A DNA stretch of 6,124 nt from Desulfovibrio desulfuricans (GTDB taxonomy: Bacteria > Desulfobacterota > Desulfovibrionia > Desulfovibrionales > Desulfovibrionaceae). Location: assembly GCA_003251995.1 (NCBI GenBank), contig QKDT01000355.1, positions 1-6,124 on the forward strand, given 5' to 3'. Shown here piece by piece: positions 1 to 4,741 of the stretch; the first letter of the stretch is position 1, and every line of letters begins with the position of its first letter. Under the pieces are notes generated by a model. That model ran no database searches. It was not told the DNA's origin and saw only the letters and a program-made list of their open reading frames with translations. The translations under genes and the position numbers were made by a program.

Positions 1-1
1 A

Positions 2-1069
2 GTCGGCCTGCTGGGGCTCATGTTCTGGGCCGACTGGCTCAATATCCACACCCTCTTTGCCCAGCAATACCTTATGTTGGGGGCAACGGCCCTGGGCTAC
101 TGGCTGGTAACACGCACGTATTGGAAGCAGGCGGGCATTCCCCTGCATTTTCGGCTCAGCCCCGAGCAAAAACGTGCCTATGGGCTGGAATTTTTTAATT
201 ACAGCCATCCGCTTTTTGTGCAGGCACTGCTTTCGTTCCTGCTGCTTTCGGCAGAACGCTGGCTCCTGCAATGGTTTGACGGCAGCGTGGAACAGGGCTT
301 TTTTGCCCTTTCACAAAAAGTCAGTATGGCCTGTTTTCTTTTTGTCTCAGCCATGACGCCCCTGGTCATGCGTGAGCTCTCCATTGCCTGGGGCAACAAC
401 GACCGAGAGGCCATGGGGCGGCTGCTCACGCGCTTTGCGCCGCTGCTCTATGTAGTGGCGGCCTATTTTTCTTGTTTTACCCTGGCGGAAGGCTCGGCCC
501 TGGTAAACTTTTTTGGCGGTGCGCAGTTTGCCGCAGCCACATTGCCCGTGCAGATCATGGCGCTCTACCCCTTACACCAGGCCTACGGGCAACTGGCGGG
601 TTCGGTCTTTCACGCCACAGGCCGTACCAAGGTGCTGCGCAATATGGCGGCGCTGGAGTGCATTTACGGTTTCAGCACAGCATGGTTTCTGCTTGCGCCG
701 CCGGAATATATGGGATTGGGCCTTGGGGCCGTTGGCCTTGCGATCAAAACGGTGTGCGTGCAGATCATCACGGTCAATGTGTATCTGTGGCTGGCCTCCC
801 GCTTTATCCCGCTGCGCTTCTGGCGCAACATAGCCCATCAGGTATGGAGCCTCATCGTGCTGTTGCTGCTGGCCTTTGGCTGCCGCTATCTCACGCTCTA
901 TCTTGGCATTGGCGATCTGGATTCCTTGCCGCGCTTTCTTACATCGGGCGTTATCTACACAGCCGCTGTCGGGGCCTTGTGCATCTGCATGCCTGCGGTG
1001 ATGGGCTTTTCGCGGCAGGAGCTGCACGAAGTCATCATCCGGTTCAAAAAATCCCGTACCCACGCCTGA
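2..1069 (+). CDS. Polysaccharide flippase-like membrane protein (Wzx/MVF superfamily), 5' truncated
   Basis: This is the C-terminal part of a polytopic inner-membrane protein resembling lipopolysaccharide/O-antigen flippases, which move lipid-linked glycans across the membrane. The frame is open from base 2, before the ATG at base 20, and family members are usually 400-500 residues, so the true start is most likely upstream and the ATG at 20 is internal. Counting from that ATG, hydrophobic segments lie near residues 13-30, 64-82, 102-117, 139-157, 174-194, 214-226, 232-260, 275-296 and 307-330. They are linked by short basic loops. The stretch AERWLLQWF (78-86) followed by a Gly-Phe-Phe-Ala-Leu-Ser segment, and the HATGRTKVL segment (198-206), are typical of this superfamily. 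The tail is cytoplasmic-looking and basic, ending FKKSRTHA. It stops at TGA 1067-1069 and converges on proB. Glycan substrate and exact subfamily cannot be told. A MATE-type transporter is a less likely alternative. Confidence 0.75.
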   Translation, partial: VGLLGLMFWADWLNIHTLFAQQYLMLGATALGYWLVTRTYWKQAGIPLHFRLSPEQKRAYGLEFFNYSHPLFVQALLSFLLLSAERWLLQWFDGSVEQGFFALSQKVSMACFLFVSAMTPLVMRELSIAWGNNDREAMGRLLTRFAPLLYVVAAYFSCFTLAEGSALVNFFGGAQFAAATLPVQIMALYPLHQAYGQLAGSVFHATGRTKVLRNMAALECIYGFSTAWFLLAPPEYMGLGLGAVGLAIKTVCVQIITVNVYLWLASRFIPLRFWRNIAHQVWSLIVLLLLAFGCRYLTLYLGIGDLDSLPRFLTSGVIYTAAVGALCICMPAVMGFSRQELHEVIIRFKKSRTHA

Positions 1070-1085
1070 GCAATTTTTTGCGGGC

Positions 1086-1139
1086 ATAAAAAAATCGACC
1101 AGCTCTTTCCGTAAAAATGGCGGAAAAAACTGGTCGATT
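1086..1139 (-). terminator. Rho-independent terminator of the rplU-rpmA-obg-proB operon
   Basis: Arms aatcgaccag (1093-1102) and ctggtcgatt (1130-1139) are perfectly complementary. The stem continues inward, after a short internal loop, with tttccg (1106-1111) and cggaaa (1121-1126), closing on a 9-nt loop. Bases 1088-1094 are seven A on the plus strand, so a minus-strand transcript from proB meets the hairpin and then seven T, the classic intrinsic terminator layout. It begins about 70 nt after the proB stop. For the plus-strand flippase transcript the same hairpin is followed only by attatgtattt, a poor U-tract, so it is at best a weak terminator in that direction. Confidence 0.8.
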
Positions 1140-1164
1140 ATGTATTTGCCATGCCTGTTTGTTC

Positions 1165-1210
1165 GGCCCTCCTCGCAGAGGGGGCAGACTAAAATCCGGC
1201 CTTTTTATTT
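1165..1210 (+). terminator. Possible second, weaker hairpin with T-run on the plus strand
   Basis: In the convergent gap, ccctc (1167-1171) can pair with gaggg (1178-1182), and alternatively ggcc (1165-1168) can pair with ggcc (1198-1201). The second option is followed directly by ctttttattt up to 1210. It could terminate readthrough from the flippase gene on the plus strand. The long interior and mutually exclusive stems make this a weak call. Confidence 0.25.
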
Positions 1211-2440
1211 CTATACAGCCGCGTCCAGCAGCAGGTTATCCCTGTGGATCACTTCGGGGTAGTGCGCATCGCCAAGGATGGCGGCAACTTCGTGCCGCTT
1301 CAGCCCCATGATTTTTTTCAGGTCTGACACGCTGTAGTTTGAAAGACCTACGCCAAGGCTTTGGCCCTCGTGCAGCACACGCACAAGCCCACCCTGCTGA
1401 AAGCTGCCCTCAACGCGAAACACGCCGCCCGGCAGCAGGCTGCCGCCTTTGTGCAACAAGGCTTTGGCTGCGCCAGCATCCACATGCACGCTGCCCGCCG
1501 GGTCTGACTGATAGGCCAGCCAGAACTTGCGGCGCGGGATGGCATGGCGCGCGGGGCAAACCCAGGTGCCGCCAGTAAATGGATCATGCCCCTCAGGGGA
1601 TGGGCACACACCGCAGGCGGCAAAGGCTCGCGTGATGATTTGCGGCTCCCGCCCTGGCAAAATCATTGTAGGCACGCCAATCTGCGCGGCACGGCGCGCA
1701 GCCAGCAGCTTGGAATACATGCCGCCTGTACCCACAGAGGTTTTGCCGCCGCAAAGCTGGCCCAGATCCAGCGCCGCCACATCATCGATATGATCCATGA
1801 TGGGGGCGTCAGGATTTTTCTGCGGGTCGGCAGCCAGCACGCCGGAAGCCGAAGTGAGATTGATAAACAGATCCGCCCCGGTGAGGTTGACCAGAAGGCT
1901 TGCAAGGCAATCGTTGTCGCCGAACTTGAGTTCGCTGATGGACACGGTGTCGTTTTCGTTGACGATGGGCAGCACGCCCCATTCCAGCAATTCTGCAAAG
2001 GTATTGCGGGCATTGAGGAACCGCTGGCGCGCGCGCAGATCGTCGCGGGTCAGCAGCACCTGAGCCGTGGGCATGCGATGGGCCAAAAAAACCTTGTCCC
2101 AGCTCTGCATGAGCTGGCCCTGGCCCACAGCGGCTGCGGCCTGACGAGCTGCCAGGCCTGTGGTTTCCACCGCATGTCCGCGTGTGGCAAGAGCGGCCCT
2201 GCCAGCAGCCACCGCGCCGGAAGACACAAGCACGAGACGACGCGGATGCGCCCCGGCGGCATCACCCTCTGGCAATAGATTGCGCAGCCGAGCTAGTTGC
2301 CCTGCCAGATTTTCCAGCACAGGTATACTCAGGCCGTTGGCATCGGTCAGAACGGCGCTGCCAACCTTGACAACCACCACCCGCGCCTGGGCAAGCACCC
2401 GGGCGCGTTCCTGCCGCCAATCTTCCGTCGGCGCTGTCAT
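1211..2440 (-). CDS. proB: Glutamate 5-kinase (ProB) with C-terminal PUA domain
   Basis: ProB phosphorylates L-glutamate with ATP to give glutamyl 5-phosphate, the first and feedback-inhibited step of proline synthesis, in the cytoplasm. The amino-acid-kinase domain spans about residues 18-270. It holds VVVKVGSAVL (22-31, with Lys25 and Gly27-Ser28 at the phosphate site), SSGAVAAG (73-80), NENDTV (161-166), FGDND (173-177) and the GTGGMYSKLLAA loop (237-248). A PUA domain follows from about 316 (VHVDAGAAKALLHKGGSLLP...) to HRDN at 399-402. At 409 residues it is longer than the 367-residue E. coli enzyme, with a roughly 17-residue N-terminal extension and small insertions. ATG at 2440 is preceded by GGAG (2446-2449) with 5-nt spacing. 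It starts 17 nt after the obg stop, so it is very probably in the same operon. proA is not in this window. Strong family match. Confidence 0.95.
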   Translation of the reverse strand: MTAPTEDWRQERARVLAQARVVVVKVGSAVLTDANGLSIPVLENLAGQLARLRNLLPEGDAAGAHPRRLVLVSSGAVAAGRAALATRGHAVETTGLAARQAAAAVGQGQLMQSWDKVFLAHRMPTAQVLLTRDDLRARQRFLNARNTFAELLEWGVLPIVNENDTVSISELKFGDNDCLASLLVNLTGADLFINLTSASGVLAADPQKNPDAPIMDHIDDVAALDLGQLCGGKTSVGTGGMYSKLLAARRAAQIGVPTMILPGREPQIITRAFAACGVCPSPEGHDPFTGGTWVCPARHAIPRRKFWLAYQSDPAGSVHVDAGAAKALLHKGGSLLPGGVFRVEGSFQQGGLVRVLHEGQSLGVGLSNYSVSDLKKIMGLKRHEVAAILGDAHYPEVIHRDNLLLDAAV

Positions 2441-2457
2441 ACATGCTCCACAAACCG

Positions 2458-3558
2458 CTATTCGCGGGTATAGATCACTTCGATTTCGGGGAAATCTTCT
2501 TCCTCATCTCCGTCCGTATCTGCAAAGTGCAGAATGGGGGCGTGGCTGGCGGTTGCGTCGCGCATGTTCCACAACTCTTCCACCAGCGGTTCAAGGTCGA
2601 TATTGTCCCGAGCCGAAATAAAGAAGATGTTGCGACCATCGGCCTTGGCGCGGTCTTTCAGCTCTTGCAGGCGCTCGGGGCTGATGAGGTCGATCTTGTT
2701 GACCACCTCGATCTGCTGGCGTTCGCCAAGCTCCGCATCAAAACGGCACAATTCTTCATTGATGAGGTTAAAGCCGGCCCAGGGGTCATCCTCGCCCACA
2801 TCCTCAACACTCAGAATATGCACAAGAAAGCGCGTGCGCTCCACATGCTTGAGGAAACGCAGCCCAAGGCCCTGGCCTTCGTGCGCGCCTTCAATGAGGC
2901 CGGGGATGTCGGCAATGACCATGCGCCTGTCGGGGTCAACCTCGTCAATCATAACGCCAAGGTTGGGCGTAAGCGTGGTAAAGGGATAGGCCGCAATCTT
3001 GGGACGCGCCGCCGATACCTGCGAAATAAAGGTGGATTTGCCCGCATTGGGCAAGCCAAGCAGGCCTGCGTCCGCCAAAATTTTCAGCTCAAGACGCAGG
3101 TTCTTTTCCTCACCCGGTTCACCAGGCTGGCAAAAGCGCGGGGCGCGCATGGTGGAAGACTTGAAGTGCTCGTTGCCCTTGCCGCCGCGACCACCGCGCG
3201 CAACCATCACTTCCGTATCCGGGTCGCTCAGGTCTGCCAGCAGCTCTTCGCCATCCGGGCCTTCAACAAAAACAAGTGTGCCCACCGGCAGGTGCAGCAC
3301 CATGTCTTCACCCTTTTTGCCATCGCACTGGCTGCCTTCGCCGGGGCGACCGTTACGGGCCTCGTAAAGACGCTTGAGGCGAAAGTCATAAAGAGACAGC
3401 AGACGACCATCGGCCTTCAAAAGAACCGAGCCGCCGTCACCGCCGTTGCCGCCGTCTGGCCCACCGCGCGGCACAAACTTTTCGCGCCGGAAGGAAAGGC
3501 AACCGTGCCCGCCCTTACCGGCGCGCACCTGAATTCGAGCTTCATCTACAAATCGCAT
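2458..3558 (-). CDS. obg: Obg/CgtA-family GTPase, 50S assembly factor
   Basis: Obg is an essential, slowly hydrolysing GTPase that binds the large ribosomal subunit and acts in 50S maturation and stress signalling. The 366-residue protein starts with the Gly-rich Obg fold (1-160; MRFVDEA, GGPDGGNGGDGG at 32-43, ARGGRGGKGNEHF at 120-132). The G domain follows: G1 GLPNAGKST (168-176), G2 FTT (193-195), G3 DIPGLIEGA (217-225), G4 NKID (287-290) and G5 SA (315-316). All nucleotide-binding motifs are intact. There is no C-terminal OCT domain of the Gram-positive type. The protein ends in an acidic tail (DTDGDEEEDFPE, 347-358), as in proteobacterial ObgE. ATG 3556-3558 has AAGGA upstream (3565-3569) with 6-nt spacing. 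It lies downstream of rpmA and 17 nt upstream of proB. Alternative symbols are cgtA and obgE. Confidence 0.97.
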   Translation of the reverse strand: MRFVDEARIQVRAGKGGHGCLSFRREKFVPRGGPDGGNGGDGGSVLLKADGRLLSLYDFRLKRLYEARNGRPGEGSQCDGKKGEDMVLHLPVGTLVFVEGPDGEELLADLSDPDTEVMVARGGRGGKGNEHFKSSTMRAPRFCQPGEPGEEKNLRLELKILADAGLLGLPNAGKSTFISQVSAARPKIAAYPFTTLTPNLGVMIDEVDPDRRMVIADIPGLIEGAHEGQGLGLRFLKHVERTRFLVHILSVEDVGEDDPWAGFNLINEELCRFDAELGERQQIEVVNKIDLISPERLQELKDRAKADGRNIFFISARDNIDLEPLVEELWNMRDATASHAPILHFADTDGDEEEDFPEIEVIYTRE

Positions 3559-3584
3559 GGGATATCCTTGCGGTCAGTCCGCGC

Positions 3585-3613
3585 GGCAGCGCCAACACAA
3601 GGGGGCGCTTGCC
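3585..3613 (-). promoter_or_regulatory. Leader hairpin upstream of obg
   Basis: On the minus strand, GGCAAGCGCC (3613-3604) pairs with GGCGCTGCC (3593-3585), giving nine base pairs with one bulged A and a 10-nt loop. It ends about 16 nt before the obg ribosome binding site and begins a few bases after a TATAAT box, so it would sit at the very 5' end of a transcript from that box. It could stabilise the mRNA. No function is proven. Confidence 0.45.
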
Positions 3614-3617
3614 GTTT

Positions 3618-3623
3618 ATTATA
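3618..3623 (-). promoter_or_regulatory. Candidate -10 box of an internal obg-proB promoter
   Basis: The minus strand reads TATAAT exactly, 59 nt upstream of the obg ATG, in an otherwise GC-rich region. The hexamers 16-18 nt further upstream (such as AGCTTT or GCTTTT) match the TTGACA -35 consensus poorly and there is no TG extension. It is therefore a candidate only. If active, it would let obg-proB be transcribed independently of the ribosomal protein genes. Confidence 0.4.
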
Positions 3624-3660
3624 AGGGGCTGCCGTTCCGAAAAGCTGTGCATCTACGCAG

Positions 3661-3680
3661 CAGCGCACACCAGCGCACAC
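3661..3680. repeat. Tandem duplication of a 10-mer
   Basis: The 10-mer cagcgcacac occurs twice head to tail with no mismatch, inside the non-coding spacer between rpmA and obg. With only two copies it is probably a slippage duplication rather than a functional repeat array. Confidence 0.6.
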
Positions 3681-3696
3681 GCAAACGCCCGTTTGC
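3681..3696 (-). other. Short perfect hairpin in the rpmA-obg spacer
   Basis: gcaaac (3681-3686) and gtttgc (3691-3696) form a 6-bp stem with a 4-nt loop (a further G-C could close on a 2-nt loop). It directly abuts the 10-mer duplication. There is no following T-run on either strand. Confidence 0.35.
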
Positions 3697-3712
3697 CACT
3701 TGCTGACTGCTT

Positions 3713-3762
3713 TTTCGGTTTGTGGCGTCAGGGCCACACATACCCCAGCACAAACACCGAAA
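3713..3762 (-). other. Long imperfect inverted repeat with nested hairpin
   Basis: tttcggtttgtg (3713-3724) is complementary to cacaaacaccgaaa (3749-3762) except for a 2-nt bulge (3755-3756). Nested inside or competing with it is tgtggc (3721-3726) against gccaca (3733-3738), a 6-bp stem with a 6-nt loop. In minus-strand RNA this element follows the strong hairpin at 3762-3789 without a gap. Confidence 0.45.
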
Positions 3763-3789
3763 GGGAAGAAGCCTCGCGGCCCCTTCCCT
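3762..3789 (-). terminator. Strong 12-bp hairpin with GCGA tetraloop after rpmA (attenuator or processing site)
   Basis: In the minus-strand transcript, AGGGAAGGGGCC pairs over twelve positions with GGCTTCTTCCCT across the tetraloop GCGA. Two of the pairs are G-U, possible only in RNA of this strand; the plus-strand RNA would have A-C mismatches there. It starts 24 nt after the rpmA stop. It is followed by ttcggtgtttgtg, which is T-rich but broken, so it may be a leaky terminator reducing transcription into obg, or a 3'-end stabilising or processing structure for the abundant rplU-rpmA message. Confidence 0.5.
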
Positions 3790-3813
3790 CATCGGCAAAT
3801 TCCACGCGGCCGC

Positions 3814-4083
3814 TTAGTCGGCGGCCGCCTCCACATGCACCCGCGTGTGGACGCGACGCTTGCGGATATACTTCTCAAAGCGCACAACGCCGGCCACTTT
3901 AGCGAACAGGGTAAAATCCCTGCCCATGCCCACGTTCACACCGGGGTAAACGGTGGTGCCGAGCTGACGCACCAGAATATTGCCAGCCAGAACGCTCTGA
4001 CCGCCAAAACGCTTTACGCCGCGGCGTTGGCCTTCACTGTCGCGGCCGTTGCGCGAAGAGCCGCCTGCTTTCTTATGTGCCAT
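3814..4083 (-). CDS. rpmA: 50S ribosomal protein L27
   Basis: L27 lies at the peptidyl-transferase centre of the large subunit, where its N-terminal tail reaches the tRNA acceptor ends. The 89-residue protein begins MAHKKAGGSSRNGRDSEG and continues with VKRFGGQ (23-29) and AGNILVRQLGT, the highly conserved family core. FTLFAKVAGVVRFEK then leads into a basic C-terminus ending EAAAD. The start is the plain MAHKK type, without the cleavable N-terminal extension seen in Firmicutes. This agrees with the absence of a Prp/ysxB protease gene between rplU and rpmA. ATG 4081-4083 has GGAGG at 4089-4093, spacing 5 nt. It is 136 nt downstream of rplU and 255 nt upstream of obg, both unusually long gaps for this operon. 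Confidence 0.97.
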   Translation of the reverse strand: MAHKKAGGSSRNGRDSEGQRRGVKRFGGQSVLAGNILVRQLGTTVYPGVNVGMGRDFTLFAKVAGVVRFEKYIRKRRVHTRVHVEAAAD

Positions 4084-4100
4084 GGTAGCCTCCCTGGGGC

Positions 4101-4120
4101 GCCGACCCTATGGGACCGGC
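4101..4120 (-). promoter_or_regulatory. Hairpin just upstream of the rpmA ribosome binding site
   Basis: The minus strand can fold GCCGGTCC against GGGTCGGC with loop CATA: eight pairs, two of them adjacent G-U. It ends 7 nt before the GGAGG of rpmA. A structure here could modulate L27 translation or be a protein binding site, but the sequence alone does not show which. Confidence 0.35.
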
Positions 4121-4151
4121 GGGGCAAAATAAATATCGTTCAACGCGCCCC

Positions 4152-4215
4152 GGCATGACTGCGGAGCAATAGTAACAGGCCATGCCCTCGACCTGCTGAA
4201 CCTCGGCTAAAGCCG
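4152..4215 (-). other. Further inverted repeats in the rplU-rpmA spacer
   Basis: Two more dyads lie between rplU and the rpmA leader hairpin. One is cggc/gccg (4204-4207 and 4212-4215) with a 4-nt loop, 4 nt after the rplU stop. The other is ggcatg/catgcc (4152-4157 and 4181-4186) around a 23-nt loop. Neither is followed by a T-run on the minus strand, so they do not look like terminators. No small ORF with a ribosome binding site is seen in this 136-bp gap. Confidence 0.3.
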
Positions 4216-4219
4216 GGCT

Positions 4220-4528
4220 CTAGGCGTTGATGCTCTTAACGCGAATGGTGGTGAAATCCTGGCGATGCCCGCGCAGCTTGCGCGAGTCATTGCGACGCCA
4301 GCGCTTGAACACCTTGATCTTGGGTCCGCGCCCGTGATCCACCACTTCCGCCATAACAGCGGCCCCGGCAAGATAGGGAGCGCCAACTTTGCATTCAGCG
4401 CCGCCAACCATCAGCACCTTGTCCAGGGAAATTTCGCTTCCGGCCTGAACCGCAAGCTTTTCCACAACTATTTTAGAACCTTCTTCGACGCGGTACTGTT
4501 TTCCGCCGGTCTCGATAATCGCGTACAT
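4220..4528 (-). CDS. rplU: 50S ribosomal protein L21
   Basis: L21 is an early-assembling protein of the large ribosomal subunit that binds 23S rRNA. The 102-residue product, MYAIIETGGKQYRVEEG..., is a full-length family match. Its N-terminal IETGGKQYRV motif is diagnostic and the C-terminal half carries the basic RNA-binding stretch KIKVFKRWRRNDSRKLRGHRQ followed by TTIRVKSI. The frame is open further upstream to an ATG at 4582, but ATG 4526-4528 is the right start because it matches the family N-terminus and has GGAGG (4534-4538) 5 nt before it. The upstream ATG overlaps the -35 box of the probable promoter. It is the first gene of the operon, followed by rpmA. Confidence 0.97.
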   Translation of the reverse strand: MYAIIETGGKQYRVEEGSKIVVEKLAVQAGSEISLDKVLMVGGAECKVGAPYLAGAAVMAEVVDHGRGPKIKVFKRWRRNDSRKLRGHRQDFTTIRVKSINA

Positions 4529-4533
4529 ATCAA

Positions 4534-4538
4534 CCTCC
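4534..4538 (-). promoter_or_regulatory. Ribosome binding site fixing the rplU start
   Basis: GGAGG on the minus strand, 5 nt before ATG 4528, selects this start over the in-frame ATG at 4582, which would add 18 residues not seen in L21 proteins. Confidence 0.85.
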
Positions 4539-4552
4539 AAAAAGAGAAAGGC

Positions 4553-4582
4553 ATATTTGCCCCACAGGCCGACAAATGTCAA
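4553..4582 (-). promoter_or_regulatory. Probable sigma70-type promoter of the rplU operon
   Basis: The minus strand has a perfect TTGACA (4582-4577), an 18-nt spacer and AAATAT (4558-4553) as a weak -10 hexamer (three of six matches). Transcription would start near 4546, giving a leader of only about 18 nt before the rplU ATG. That leaves no room for an L21-type leader RNA structure downstream of this promoter. An eight-A tract on the same strand lies 15-22 nt upstream of the -35 box and could act as an UP element. Confidence 0.6.
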
Positions 4583-4615
4583 GCGTGTTTTGCAGATTTT
4601 TTTTGCAAAACTCGC
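4583..4615. promoter_or_regulatory. Long dyad beside the rplU -35 box, possible operator
   Basis: gttttgca (4587-4594) and tgcaaaac (4604-4611) are perfect inverted arms around a 9-nt centre. The symmetry extends, after one mismatch, through gcg (4583-4585) and cgc (4613-4615). It lies immediately upstream of TTGACA and could bind a dimeric regulator of rplU, of the divergent methyltransferase gene, or both. A second dyad, actcgc (4610-4615) with gcgagt (4635-4640), overlaps its right arm. As an RNA on the plus strand, the right arm is followed by ctcgctaaac and has no T-run, so it is not a terminator. Confidence 0.4.
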
Positions 4616-4741
4616 TAAACAGTCCGCGACTTGCGCGAGTGGCGAGAATACACAACTTCATACCCATGAGCAACGGTTTTCTTGCCACCGCCACGACCCA
4701 GCCCTTGCACAGCCGCATACCTGCTGCTATCTGTGTTTTCC

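Noticed and set aside
472..1089. 205-codon plus-strand open frame overlapping the flippase gene in another frame
   Set aside because: The overlapping frame encodes a coherent membrane protein; this one has low-complexity composition and no family resemblance.
1544..2278. 244-codon plus-strand open frame opposite proB
   Set aside because: It is an antisense shadow of proB with no ribosome binding site and no recognisable domain.
2443..3624. 393-codon open frame on the plus strand, opposite obg
   Set aside because: It lies antisense to obg, whose GTPase motifs are complete. The translation resembles no family, and it arises from the GC-biased third positions of obg.
3546..3737. Possible 63-residue Cys-rich small protein on the minus strand between rpmA and obg
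   Set aside because: It needs a GTG start with no ribosome binding site, overlaps the obg start, and runs across the hairpins, TATAAT box and 10-mer duplication, so chance is more likely.
4528..4582. Longer L21 starting at the upstream in-frame ATG (120 residues)
   Set aside because: The extra 18 residues are not family sequence, the ATG overlaps the TTGACA box, and the internal ATG has an ideal GGAGG site.
4529..4741. L21-type autoregulatory leader RNA or tRNA upstream of rplU
   Set aside because: The probable promoter leaves a leader of about 18 nt, too short for such a structure. No cloverleaf or T-loop-like sequence is visible on either strand.
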